Origin: Deltaproteobacteria bacterium
GTDB lineage: Bacteria; Desulfobacterota; Desulfobacteria; Desulfobacterales; B30-G6
Assembly: GCA_022340465.1 (NCBI GenBank)
Contig: JAJDNW010000044.1
Location: 31,197 to 95,196 of the forward strand
Length of the DNA: 64,000 nucleotides
Reading direction: 5' to 3'
The notes under the pieces are model-generated. The model was not told the DNA's origin. It was given only the letters and a program-made list of their open reading frames with translations, and ran no database searches. The first letter of the stretch is position 1. Every line of letters begins with the position of its first letter. Shown piece by piece: positions 27,547 through 35,885 of the stretch. The position numbers were made by a program, and so were the translations under genes.

Positions 27547-28857
27547 ATGAAAAGCACCCCCCCGCAAACCAATGACGCCGTTGCCCGGGAGCTGGATGTC
27601 AGCCCCTCGCAGGCAAGAAGCATTCTGATCGTCTGCTTCCTCCTCTACATGGTGAACTGCATGGACAGGCAGGTGCTGTCCGCCGTGCTGCAGCCGATGA
27701 AGCTCGACCTCGGGCTGAGCGACACCCAGGTCGGCCTGATCCAGACCGGGTTTCTGCTTTCCATTGCCATCCTGGCCTTTCCCATTTCCTACCTTGTGGA
27801 CCGGTGGAGCCGGCGCAAGGCCATCGGCATCATGGCCATCATCTGGAGTGTTTTCACCTTTGTGACCGGCCTGGGGAAAAGCTTTTGGGGGGTGATCGTT
27901 CCCCGCTCTCTGGTGGGTGCCGGCGAGGCCGGATTCTCTGCCGGCGGAACGGCCATGATCGCCGCCGTTTACCCCCACGAGGCCCGGGCCAAGGCCATGG
28001 GCATCTTCAACGCGGCCATTCCCCTGGGCGCCGGGTTGGGGGTCATGGTCGGCGGAACCATTTCCGTTCACTTCGGCGGATGGCGATCCCCGTTTTTCGT
28101 CTTCGCCCTCCCCGGTCTGGTGCTGGGCATTCTCGCGTTTTTTCTTAAGGACTACAAGACAGTGGAAAACATCGACGAACACGGTCAAATACGTGGCCTG
28201 TTCAAATCCGGCTTTTCCCTGTACAAAATCCCCACCATGCGTTGGGTATATCTCAGCAACGCCATGATGACGACCACGGCATATTCATTTCTGACCTGGG
28301 GGCCGGCTTACGTCATGCGCGTTCAGGGCATCGATGAGGAAAAGGCCGGACTGCTCATCGGCATCCTGAGCCTCATGGCCATCATCGGGGCGCCGCTGGG
28401 CGGCTGGCTGGCCGACACCTGGAACCGCAGCCATCCAAAGGGGCGCATTTACATGCCCCTGCTTTCCCTGGTCTGCATGTCCATCTTCTTTCTTTTGAGC
28501 ATCTATTTCGAGTTGAAAGGCATCGGCCTTGTGTTCGGTTTCATGCTGGGCGTCGCCCTGGTACTGCCCATACCGGCCTATGGCGCATTGACCCAGGACG
28601 TGGTGACCCCGGACCGCAAAGGCATGGCCTTTGGCATGAACACCTTCAGCATGTATGTGTTGGGGGGCGGCTGGGCGCCCATCGTCATCGGCTATGTCTC
28701 CGACCTGTTCGGTGGTGGCGCCCGGGGGTTGAAATGGGCGCTGATGATCGCCTCCGTTGGCGGCATTTTGGCGGCACTGGCCCTTTTTGTCGCCTCTAAA
28801 ACCTATTTGGAGGACCTGAACAAGGTTCGCGGATACCGGCTGGAGGCAGACAACTGA
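27547..28857 (+). CDS. MFS transporter, Spinster-like
   Basis: This 436-residue major facilitator has twelve predicted helices. The start YMVNCMDRQVLSAVLQPMK followed by GLSDTQVGLIQTGF is the hallmark of Spinster-like and related organic-anion carriers. Loop 2-3 is DRWSRRKAIG, and helix 5 contains AAIPLGAGLGVMVGG. Substrates in this group include organic acids, lipids and glycerol phosphates. It begins 213 bases after the divergent phosphotriesterase-like gene and ends 35 bases before an acyl-CoA dehydrogenase, so it may import the substrate that the dehydrogenase branch consumes. Confidence 0.85.
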   Translation: MKSTPPQTNDAVARELDVSPSQARSILIVCFLLYMVNCMDRQVLSAVLQPMKLDLGLSDTQVGLIQTGFLLSIAILAFPISYLVDRWSRRKAIGIMAIIWSVFTFVTGLGKSFWGVIVPRSLVGAGEAGFSAGGTAMIAAVYPHEARAKAMGIFNAAIPLGAGLGVMVGGTISVHFGGWRSPFFVFALPGLVLGILAFFLKDYKTVENIDEHGQIRGLFKSGFSLYKIPTMRWVYLSNAMMTTTAYSFLTWGPAYVMRVQGIDEEKAGLLIGILSLMAIIGAPLGGWLADTWNRSHPKGRIYMPLLSLVCMSIFFLLSIYFELKGIGLVFGFMLGVALVLPIPAYGALTQDVVTPDRKGMAFGMNTFSMYVLGGGWAPIVIGYVSDLFGGGARGLKWALMIASVGGILAALALFVASKTYLEDLNKVRGYRLEADN

Positions 28858-28892
28858 GCCTGCAAGGTTAAAGTCAACAGAGGAACACGACA

Positions 28893-30038
28893 TTGGATTT
28901 CAATCCCTGCATGAAACACCAGCTGATCCGCAAAACCGTGAGAGAATTTGCGGAAAGCGAAATCAAACCCCACGTGGCCCGGCTCGACAAGGAGTCGCGC
29001 TTTCCGTGGGAGATCGTCGAAAAAATGAAACCCTTGAACTTCTTCGGGCTGCAGGCGCCGCGGGAATACGGCGGAGCGAACCTCGACACCATCAGCTACG
29101 TCATCGCCATCGAGGAACTCTCCAGGGTGTCGGCGGCCCTCGGCCTCTGCGTAACCGTGCACAACAGTGTGGGTCTCTACCCCATCCTCGCCTTCGGTAC
29201 CCGCAAGCAAAAGGAGAGGTTCATCCCGGCCATGGCAAACGGCGACAGCATCGGCGCCTTTTGCCTCACCGAGGCCAATGCCGGCTCCGATGCCGGCGGC
29301 GTCGAGACCTGGGCGGTCGAGACGGAAGACGCCTTCGTGCTGAACGGCACCAAGATCTTCGTCACCAACGGCGGGGTGTGCGGCACCGTCCTGGTGTTCG
29401 CCGTGTCCGAAGGCGGCGGCAAAACCCGGACGGGTGTTTACATCGTCGAGAAGGGCTGCCCGGGCTTTTCGGTGGGTGAAATCGAGGACCTGTGCGGGAT
29501 GCGCGCCAACCCGGTGTCATCCCTGTTTTTCGAGGATTGCAGTGTCCCCAAGGGTCATCTGCTGGGCAAAGCGGGGCAGGGCATCAAAATCGCTTTGACC
29601 GCTCTCGACACGGGACGCTTGGGAATTGCCGCCCAGGCCCTGGGAATCGCCCAGGCGGCTTTCGACGATTCCGTAACCTATGCCAAGGAACGCCAGCAGT
29701 TCAACAAGCCGTTGGCCGGGTTTCAGACCATCCAGAACTATCTGGCGGACATGTCCACGGATGTCGAGGCCTCGCGGCTGCTCCTCTACAGGGCCGCGGC
29801 CCTAAAAGACGCGGGCACGCCCTTTTCGTCCGAAGCCGCCATGGCCAAACTGCACTGCAGCGCCACGGCCAGAAAGGTGACAGATCTGGCCGTGCAGATC
29901 CACGGCGGGTACGGCTACAGCAAGGAATACGACGTGGAGCGCTATTTCAGGGACGCCAAAGTCACCGAAATATATGAGGGCACCAGCGAAGTCCAGCGCA
30001 TGGTGATCGCCCGCGCCATTTTGGCACGGCCCGCGTAG
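28893..30038 (+). CDS. Acyl-CoA dehydrogenase
   Basis: This 381-residue FAD-dependent acyl-CoA dehydrogenase oxidises an acyl-CoA to the 2-enoyl-CoA. N-terminal helices (KTVREFAESEIKPHVARLDK) are followed by the FAD/substrate signature GAFCLTEANAGSDAGG and AVQIHGGYGYSKEYDVERYFRD. The catalytic Glu lies in IYEGTSEVQRMVIAR near the C-terminus. This position is typical of short- and medium-chain enzymes. The start is a TTG preceded by AGAGGA. EtfB and EtfA genes follow after a repeat-filled gap and would accept its electrons. The chain-length preference cannot be read from the sequence. Confidence 0.93.
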   Translation: MDFNPCMKHQLIRKTVREFAESEIKPHVARLDKESRFPWEIVEKMKPLNFFGLQAPREYGGANLDTISYVIAIEELSRVSAALGLCVTVHNSVGLYPILAFGTRKQKERFIPAMANGDSIGAFCLTEANAGSDAGGVETWAVETEDAFVLNGTKIFVTNGGVCGTVLVFAVSEGGGKTRTGVYIVEKGCPGFSVGEIEDLCGMRANPVSSLFFEDCSVPKGHLLGKAGQGIKIALTALDTGRLGIAAQALGIAQAAFDDSVTYAKERQQFNKPLAGFQTIQNYLADMSTDVEASRLLLYRAAALKDAGTPFSSEAAMAKLHCSATARKVTDLAVQIHGGYGYSKEYDVERYFRDAKVTEIYEGTSEVQRMVIARAILARPA

Positions 30039-30351
30039 GGCGGAGATCGGGGCCGAAAGCGCAGGGCAAAGTCGATTGAGCCGCCCCGGTGAAACAAAAG
30101 AAGCACCAGGTTTCACTGTGTAATGCGTGTCAATGACCAGTAGGGAGTCTGCTTTACGTATTTTTGAGGAATAGGAATTACGAATTGGGAATTTGCAGTT
30201 TTGTTTATGTGATGTTCCCCCAGAGTGGATGGTCTTCTCTGCGTCCTCCGCGCCTTGAGCGCAGCGGGCGGTTAAATAGATCTTGCTTAAGGCTCCCGGC
30301 CACTGACCTCTGCCTTCTGGCCTCTGACCTCTCAATTATACAGGAGTTGCC
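30039..30351. repeat. Intergenic repeat mosaic before etfB
   Basis: No gene is seen. An inverted copy of the gtgaaacctggtgtttcttt module occurs near 30094-30115 and an inverted copy of the cgcccgctgcgctc module near 30251-30272, followed by ccactgacctctgccttctg (30300-30319). The etfB ribosome site AGGAG lies at the end. Confidence 0.6.
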
Positions 30352-31188
30352 GTGTTGAACATAATCGTTTGTATCAAGCAGGTCCCCATGGTGTCCGAGC
30401 TGCCGTGGGATTCCAAAACCGGAACATTGAAGCGCGAACTGGCCATGGGGATGATGGACCCCGCAAGCCGGCGGGCGCTGGAGGCGGCCCTGCGTTTGAA
30501 GGCGCGTCAGGCGGCGAGCATCCGCGCCGTGGCCATGGGGCCGCCCATGGCGGAGGAGATTCTGCACCAGGCCAAGGCGCTGGGCGCCGATGAAGGCTAT
30601 CTGCTCACCGACAGACGCATGGCCGGCGCGGACACCTTTCTCACCAGCCACATCCTGGCCCGGTTCATCCGGCAGGAATGCCGCGACCTCGGCCTGGTGC
30701 TGTGCGGTGCCCAGACCAGCGACAGCGAAACCGCGCAAGTGGGTCCGCAGCTGGCCGAGGCGCTGGACATCCCGGCGATCACCTATGTCGAACACCTGGA
30801 AGTCAAAAAGAACACCCTGACGGCCCGACGCCATGTGGACGAGTATTTCGAAGTCATGCAGATGACGCTGCCAGGTCTCGTCACCATCGACCTTTCCGCC
30901 TACAGCCCCAGGCATCTGGCCCTCGAGGGGGTGGAGCGGGCCTTCGAAAACCCGAGCATCCATGTGCTGAATGCCGGCCAACTGGGGTTGGGCGAAGACT
31001 TCAGCGCCCTGAAGGATTCGCCCACGCGGATCATCGACGTGTACTCGCCCGCCGCGCACAAGGAAAACCGGGTCCTCAAAGGGTCGGTGAAACAGATCGT
31101 GGACCGGTTGTTCGATGAATACGGCAAAGTCATCGGCGGGGCCATGGGAAAAGACATCCAGGCGCATGAGCACGGTGAGACGAGATGA
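30352..31188 (+). CDS. etfB: Electron transfer flavoprotein beta subunit
   Basis: This 278-residue EtfB starts at a GTG preceded by AGGAG. It begins NIIVCIKQVP, the universal EtfB start, and contains LCGAQTSDSETAQVGPQLAE, which binds the adenine nucleotide. The recognition loop region is present (GLVTIDLSAYSPRHLALEGV). It overlaps etfA by four bases. With EtfA it forms the flavoprotein that takes electrons from the acyl-CoA dehydrogenase upstream and passes them to a membrane oxidoreductase or, if bifurcating, to ferredoxin and NAD. The sequence alone does not settle whether it bifurcates. Confidence 0.93.
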   Translation: MLNIIVCIKQVPMVSELPWDSKTGTLKRELAMGMMDPASRRALEAALRLKARQAASIRAVAMGPPMAEEILHQAKALGADEGYLLTDRRMAGADTFLTSHILARFIRQECRDLGLVLCGAQTSDSETAQVGPQLAEALDIPAITYVEHLEVKKNTLTARRHVDEYFEVMQMTLPGLVTIDLSAYSPRHLALEGVERAFENPSIHVLNAGQLGLGEDFSALKDSPTRIIDVYSPAAHKENRVLKGSVKQIVDRLFDEYGKVIGGAMGKDIQAHEHGETR

Positions 31189-32183
31189 AGCACGGCAGCG
31201 ACATCTGGGTATTCGGCGATTACCGCAACTATTTTCAGAACAGGGTAACCTTGCAGATCCTGTCCAAGGCCGTGGACCTGGCTTCCGTCACCAGCGGATC
31301 GGTGTGTGCCGTCGTGTTCGGCCACAACGTGGAGGAGTACACGGCCGAATACATTGCCCACGGCGCCCAAAAGGTGTACGTGGTGGACCATCGCTCCCTG
31401 GCCGCCTATGCCATGGAGACCTATGCCGGCCTTCTGTTCCGGCTGGTCAAAGAACACGAACCGGAAACACTGCTGGTGGGTGCCACCCGTTTCGGGCAGG
31501 AACTGGCCCCCCGGGTCGCCAAACGACTGGCCACCGGCCTCACCGCCGATTGCATCGATCTCGAAATCGACGCCAAAGGACGGCTGGTGCAGGTCGCACC
31601 GTCCTTCGGGGGCAACCTGATCGCCAAAATCATCACCCCCGTCCACCGCCCCCAGATGGCCACGGTACGCCCCGGTACCTTCCAGGAAAGGCCCCACGAC
31701 TACCAGGCGACCGGCGAGGTCATTCCCCTGTCCCTGCCCGGGGATCTGCCCCCTGATAGGATCAAACGGGTGACCTCCGAGCTGAAGCCGTCCAAGAGAC
31801 AGCGGATAGAAGACGCCGATATCGTGATCTGCGGCGGCCGCGGCATGGGCAGCAAGGGAAAATTCAGGAAGCTGTACGACCTGGCCGCACTCATGAACGC
31901 GGAAGTGGGCGCCACCAGGCCCGTGGTCTACTCGGAGTGGGCCCCTGCGGACGCTCTGGTGGGCCAGGCCGGCAAGAGCATCAGGCCCAAATTACTCCTC
32001 TCTTTCGGCGTCAGCGGCGCCATCCAGCACACGGCCGCACTGGCAGGGGCGGACTTCATCGTCGCCGTCAACAAAAACCCCAACGCCACCATGATGAAAA
32101 TGGCCGATGTGGCCATTGTGGCCGACGCCAACCAGGCCTGCCTGGGGATTATCCGGGCGCTGAAAGAGAAGTTGAGGGAGTGA
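31185..32183 (+). CDS. etfA: Electron transfer flavoprotein alpha subunit
   Basis: This 332-residue EtfA has an N-terminal Rossmann-like domain (DIWVFGDYRNYFQNR) and the C-terminal FAD domain with the motif GGRGMGSKGKFRKLYDLA. It continues GQAGKSIRPKLLLSFGVSGA, then IQHTAAL and VAVNKNPNATMMKMAD. These are the EtfA FAD contacts. It shares the ATGA overlap with etfB. It has no N-terminal ferredoxin domain, unlike some clostridial EtfA proteins. A truncated NhaA frame follows two bases later on the same strand. Confidence 0.94.
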   Translation: MKHGSDIWVFGDYRNYFQNRVTLQILSKAVDLASVTSGSVCAVVFGHNVEEYTAEYIAHGAQKVYVVDHRSLAAYAMETYAGLLFRLVKEHEPETLLVGATRFGQELAPRVAKRLATGLTADCIDLEIDAKGRLVQVAPSFGGNLIAKIITPVHRPQMATVRPGTFQERPHDYQATGEVIPLSLPGDLPPDRIKRVTSELKPSKRQRIEDADIVICGGRGMGSKGKFRKLYDLAALMNAEVGATRPVVYSEWAPADALVGQAGKSIRPKLLLSFGVSGAIQHTAALAGADFIVAVNKNPNATMMKMADVAIVADANQACLGIIRALKEKLRE

Positions 32184-32185
32184 CC

Positions 32186-32467
32186 GTGCAAAACTGCAAA
32201 ACGTCTTTCATTGCCGAATTTTGTAAAATGGAGAGTGCCGGAGGTATGCTCCTGCTTTTGTCCTCACTGCTGGCGGTGATTTGCGCCAACTCGTTTTTGT
32301 CGCCGTGGTACGACCTCTTCCTCTCCACCCCCGTCGAGGTGCGTGTCGGCGGTCTGGAAATCGCCAAACCCCTTCTGCTCTGGATTAACGACGGCTTGAT
32401 GACGGTATTCTTTTTCATGGTGGGGCTTGACAAGAATAGGATTTCACGTTGCTTTTCGAATGACTAA
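32186..32467 (+). pseudogene. Truncated NhaA Na+/H+ antiporter remnant
   Basis: Starting at a GTG two bases after etfA, the frame encodes about 93 residues matching the N-terminus of NhaA. MESAGGMLLLLSSLLAVICA is the first helix, then KPLLLWINDGLMTVFFFMVGL, the conserved second-helix region. After MVGL, where NhaA continues EIKRE and about 300 more residues, the frame turns into unrelated DKNRISRCFSND and stops. It ends abutting the Mrp operon, which reads toward it from the other strand. The remainder of NhaA is absent, so this is a decayed gene fragment. Confidence 0.8.
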
Positions 32468-32820
32468 TTTTTTTTCTTCTTTTGGTTCTTGAGTTCATCG
32501 ATCCACGTGCGGTCTGACAACGCTTCGCCACTGCGGTAGAACGCACGACCGATGAGGTGGGCTGCCACCGGAGCGGTCAGAAAAACCAAGGCGATAACGG
32601 TGGCGGCCCGCAGGGAAGTGCCCAATTGGCCGTAGAAAAGTGCCTCGGCGATTACCAGCAGGCCTGTGCCGAGAGTGCCTGCTTTGGTGGCAGCGTGCAT
32701 GCGGGTCAGCGCATCGGGCATGCGGACAATCCCCAGGGATGCCACCAGACAGAAAACACCACCAATTAACATGAGTAGTCCTGTCAGGTAGTCAACCATT
32801 CTTATCTTCTCCCTTCTCAT
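32464..32820 (-). CDS. mrpG: Mrp antiporter subunit G
   Basis: This 118-residue protein of the PhaG/MnhG family has three helices. They include VDYLTGLLMLIGGVFCLVAS and IVRMPDALTRMHAATKAGTLG, the diagnostic MrpG stretch, followed by VFLTAPVAAHLIGRA. It is the last gene of the seven-subunit Na+/H+ antiporter operon mrpABCDEFG and overlaps mrpF by 29 bases. It ends inside the stop region of the NhaA remnant, so the two units are tail to tail. MrpG is needed for assembly or activity of the complex in the membrane. Confidence 0.92.
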   Translation of the reverse strand: MRREKIRMVDYLTGLLMLIGGVFCLVASLGIVRMPDALTRMHAATKAGTLGTGLLVIAEALFYGQLGTSLRAATVIALVFLTAPVAAHLIGRAFYRSGEALSDRTWIDELKNQKKKKN

Positions 32821-33112
32821 GTTCTGACCGGCTGCGTGATGTCCGTGTGATGTAACGGGCCAAAGCGACGGTACCTAAAAAAGCAATACAAGCGTAGGCA
32901 ATGGCCACATCCAGGTAGCTTGTCTCCTGGGAGTGAATGGAGACGGCCACTAAAAAGGCCACTACCAGCATGGAAAGCAGATCCAAAGCTATAACGCGAT
33001 CGGCGGCCGTGGGACCTCTGGCCAGTCTCCAAAGCACCAATAACATACCGATCAGGAGCATGACCAAAGCGCCAAGGCCTGCAAAATCCATAAAACTGTC
33101 TGCGGATATCAT
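32792..33112 (-). CDS. mrpF: Mrp antiporter subunit F
   Basis: This 106-residue MrpF protein has three helices, with the signature RGPTAADRVIALDLLS between helices 1 and 2 and a hydrophobic third helix ending in a charged tail. It overlaps mrpE by four bases and mrpG by 29, showing translational coupling. In the family MrpF is a small subunit with a suggested role in bile-salt or Na+ efflux and in stabilising the complex. Confidence 0.92.
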   Translation of the reverse strand: MISADSFMDFAGLGALVMLLIGMLLVLWRLARGPTAADRVIALDLLSMLVVAFLVAVSIHSQETSYLDVAIAYACIAFLGTVALARYITRTSRSRSEHEKGEDKNG

Positions 33113-33585
33113 TTTCGCATGACCTCCAGGATGCGCCTTTCCAGGCCGTTCTTGATGTCCGCCCGAGCTTTTTCTACATCATCGAGAAACATTACATGGA
33201 CGAAAAGTGTTCTACGGTCTTCGGATAAATCCACGCTCAAGGTGCCTGGGGTTAGTGTAATCAGGCCGGCAACGATAAAAATTTCAAGGTCTGTCTTGGC
33301 TGTGAGCGGAATACCAATGATCCCTGGCCGGTTGATATGTCTGGGAGTGATTACATCCCAAAGAACACGCAGATTGGAGATCGCCAGCTCTTTAATGAAA
33401 TAGCCCGCCAGATTTATGGTTTTTGGCAATCTTTTGAAATAGAGCGTGTCCCGATACAACGGTTTGGAAAGCCACAAGGCGGCATACCCCAGCGCGAAGC
33501 CAGACAAAAAAACGCCGATACTATCACTGCTCAAAAGGATCGTAAACACAACGGCAAACAAGATATTGAGGATCGGGAGGCTCAT
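33109..33585 (-). CDS. mrpE: Mrp antiporter subunit E
   Basis: This 158-residue MrpE protein has two N-terminal helices, then the basic loop KPLYRDTLYFKRLP and the soluble C-terminal domain with ANSITLTPGT-like GLITLTPGTLSVDLSEDRRTL, the family marker. Length matches MrpE of other bacteria (about 155-165). Its ATG overlaps the stop of mrpD by four bases. It contributes to the antiporter membrane complex. Confidence 0.92.
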   Translation of the reverse strand: MSLPILNILFAVVFTILLSSDSIGVFLSGFALGYAALWLSKPLYRDTLYFKRLPKTINLAGYFIKELAISNLRVLWDVITPRHINRPGIIGIPLTAKTDLEIFIVAGLITLTPGTLSVDLSEDRRTLFVHVMFLDDVEKARADIKNGLERRILEVMRK

Positions 33586-35078
33586 GGTCGACCCCCCAAT
33601 ACCGCTTCAACATAAACCTGTGGGTCCATCAGCTGTCCGGCAGCCGATACAGAGAAACGAATCACCGGTTCCATGCAAAGCCCCAGTAGCACCGTAACCA
33701 TTGCTAAGGATAAGACCGGGGCGAGTGCCCATGGAGAGAGGGGATAATTGGCGGACGATTTCCGCTCCTCGATCGGGGCTGGTTTCCAGAACGCCTCAGA
33801 CCAGATCTTGATCATGGAAAAGACCGTTAACAGACCTACTGCAGCCGATAGAAGCGCCAGGGTGTATTGTTGGCTTTCCAGGCTGGCTTTGATTATCAGC
33901 AGCTTGGCCCAGAAACCGGACAAAGGGGGGAAGCCGGCCAAGGCAAAAGCCGGAATGATAAAGCCCAGAGCCAGCAAGCCGTTGGTTTTGTATAGTCCAC
34001 CGATGTTTTTGAGATTAAAGGCCCCGCCCGCCTGTCGTACCAAGCCGCTTACCAGAAAAAGGTTCGCCTTGACGATGATGTGGTGGACCAAATAGACAAT
34101 GGTGCCAGCCAGAGCCAACGGTGTAAACAGGGCCAAACCCAACACCATATATCCCACCTGACTGATAATATGAAAGGAGAGGATTCGTCGCATCTCCATT
34201 TGGGAAGCGGCGCCAATCACGCCGAAGAGCATGGTCAGGGCCGCGACGACCAGTAATGTAGCATGTGCGGCTCCAGTGCCGGCTGTAAAGACCAGGGTAA
34301 ACATGCGGATCAGGGAATAGACACCAACCTTACTCAACATGCCGGCAAAGAAGGCCGCCACCGAAACCGGCAGGGTGTGATAGGAAGCAGGCAACCAGAA
34401 AAAGAGAGGAAAAAGGGCCGCTTTAATCCCGAAGGCGATCATCAGCAACATAGCTGCGGCGTTTAGCAGGGCTGTGTTCTCCACTCCGGCAGCTTTAACG
34501 TGCAGATCGGCCATGTTCAAAGTGCCGACCAGACCGTAGATCAGCCCGATGGCGGTAATGAAGAAAAGGGTGGAGATCAGGTTAATCGTAACATATTTAA
34601 CACCTCCAGTAAGCCGGCCGGGGCTTCGCCCCATGACCAGCAGTCCGAAAGAGGCCATCAGCATGACTTCGAACCAGACATAGAGGTTGAACAAGTCACC
34701 GGTCAGAAAGGCGCCGCACACAGCAGCGGTGAGCATCTGCATAAATGCATAAAAACCCATACGCACCTGTCCGGAATCGATGTCATGACGGGCAAATGCA
34801 ATCACGGCAGTATGGACCACAGCGGTGATTATCACCATGGCAGCGCTCAGGTAATCGGCGGCCAGACAGATGCCGAAGGGCGCCGGCCAGTTACCTACCC
34901 ATAATACCGCCACCTCATGTTTCAACACCGTCGCCAGAAGCAGTATGGTTAAGACCAGGTGTATCACGGCGCCTCCAAGGGCAACGCCATGGGAACGGTG
35001 CTGACTGCCCCTCAAGAGGGACAACACCAGGGCGGTGACCATGGGGAGCAATATGGGCAGGGCCGGAAGGATTTTCAT
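33582..35078 (-). CDS. mrpD: Mrp antiporter subunit D (NuoM/N-like)
   Basis: This 498-residue membrane protein has about fourteen helices of the proton-conducting NADH dehydrogenase type. Visible markers are LFNLYVWFEVMLMASFGL, AFGIKAALFPLFFWLPASY with the functional Lys, and LSFHIISQVGYMVLGLALF. Together with MrpA it forms the ion-translocating core. It overlaps mrpC by four bases and mrpE by four. Absence of nuo genes nearby and the full ABCDEFG set show that it belongs to the Mrp complex rather than to complex I. Confidence 0.93.
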   Translation of the reverse strand: MKILPALPILLPMVTALVLSLLRGSQHRSHGVALGGAVIHLVLTILLLATVLKHEVAVLWVGNWPAPFGICLAADYLSAAMVIITAVVHTAVIAFARHDIDSGQVRMGFYAFMQMLTAAVCGAFLTGDLFNLYVWFEVMLMASFGLLVMGRSPGRLTGGVKYVTINLISTLFFITAIGLIYGLVGTLNMADLHVKAAGVENTALLNAAAMLLMIAFGIKAALFPLFFWLPASYHTLPVSVAAFFAGMLSKVGVYSLIRMFTLVFTAGTGAAHATLLVVAALTMLFGVIGAASQMEMRRILSFHIISQVGYMVLGLALFTPLALAGTIVYLVHHIIVKANLFLVSGLVRQAGGAFNLKNIGGLYKTNGLLALGFIIPAFALAGFPPLSGFWAKLLIIKASLESQQYTLALLSAAVGLLTVFSMIKIWSEAFWKPAPIEERKSSANYPLSPWALAPVLSLAMVTVLLGLCMEPVIRFSVSAAGQLMDPQVYVEAVLGGRP

Positions 35079-35482
35079 GACGGCTTCCTTTTAGTTGTTT
35101 GATCCACAGCAATTGCTTCCGTGGCATCTTCCACAACTTCATTCAAGAAGGAAGCCTCGTCAACATCCAGGGTTCCGGTATGTTCATATGTCCGCAGCAG
35201 CAATACCAAAAGGAAGGTGACCATGGCAAAACCAATGACAATAGCAGTCAATATAAGTGCCTGCGGAAGTGCGTTGGACACCGCACGGGACAAGCTAATC
35301 TGATCCGGGGGAATTAACGGCGGGTGGATGTGGCGCAAACGGCCGGCTGTAAAGATCAGCAAGTTGACGGCATTGCCCATGAGGGTAAATCCGAAGACAA
35401 ACTTGACCAAATTGCCGGAGAGTATCAGATAGAGAGCTGCAGCGAACATCAGACCGATCAGGCAGGCAACTAGTGCTTCCAT
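35075..35482 (-). CDS. mrpC: Mrp antiporter subunit C (NuoK-like)
   Basis: This 135-residue NuoK-like subunit has three helices with the markers GLMFAAALYLILSGNLVKFVFG, NAVNLLIF and ALPQALILTAIVIGFA. The C-terminal acidic tail (DVDEASFLNEVVEDATEAI) is somewhat longer than usual. It overlaps mrpD by four bases and follows mrpB by one. NuoK-like subunits line part of the proton path. Confidence 0.92.
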   Translation of the reverse strand: MEALVACLIGLMFAAALYLILSGNLVKFVFGFTLMGNAVNLLIFTAGRLRHIHPPLIPPDQISLSRAVSNALPQALILTAIVIGFAMVTFLLVLLLRTYEHTGTLDVDEASFLNEVVEDATEAIAVDQTTKRKPS

Positions 35483-35483
35483 G

Positions 35484-35885
35484 TCAGTTCTCCTCCAGGG
35501 TCAGCAGAATGGCCAGGATGGAGCCTAACACAGATAGAAAGACTCCGATATCAAAGACCAACGGCGTGCCCACGGAGAGCTTAGATCCCAGATTCCACCA
35601 AATGCCGGTGAGAAAGGGCTGGGAGGCAAACACGGCAGGCAGGCCCGCGATAATGGCAAGGCTCAGCCCCAATAGGGCAATGATTGCAGGACGCAGACGA
35701 ACCGCAAGGCGGACCTTTCTGGGGCCTTCGGAAATAGCGAACAATGCAAAGCCGGTGCTGGCTACCAAAGCTGCAATAAATCCACCGCCCGGCTCATGGT
35801 GTCCACGCAGCAATAAATAAAACGCAAACACAAGGATCATACCCACCATCAAGCGTGTAGCGGTTTTCAGGATAACGGATTGCAT
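35484..35885 (-). CDS. mrpB: Mrp antiporter subunit B
   Basis: This 133-residue MrpB protein has four helices. The diagnostic segment FAFYLLLRGHHEPGGGFIAA comes near the N-terminus, and VGTPLVFDIGVFLSVLG is in the last helix. It overlaps the stop of mrpA by one base and is followed by mrpC after one base. MrpB is required for antiport in other bacteria. Confidence 0.93.
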   Translation of the reverse strand: MQSVILKTATRLMVGMILVFAFYLLLRGHHEPGGGFIAALVASTGFALFAISEGPRKVRLAVRLRPAIIALLGLSLAIIAGLPAVFASQPFLTGIWWNLGSKLSVGTPLVFDIGVFLSVLGSILAILLTLEEN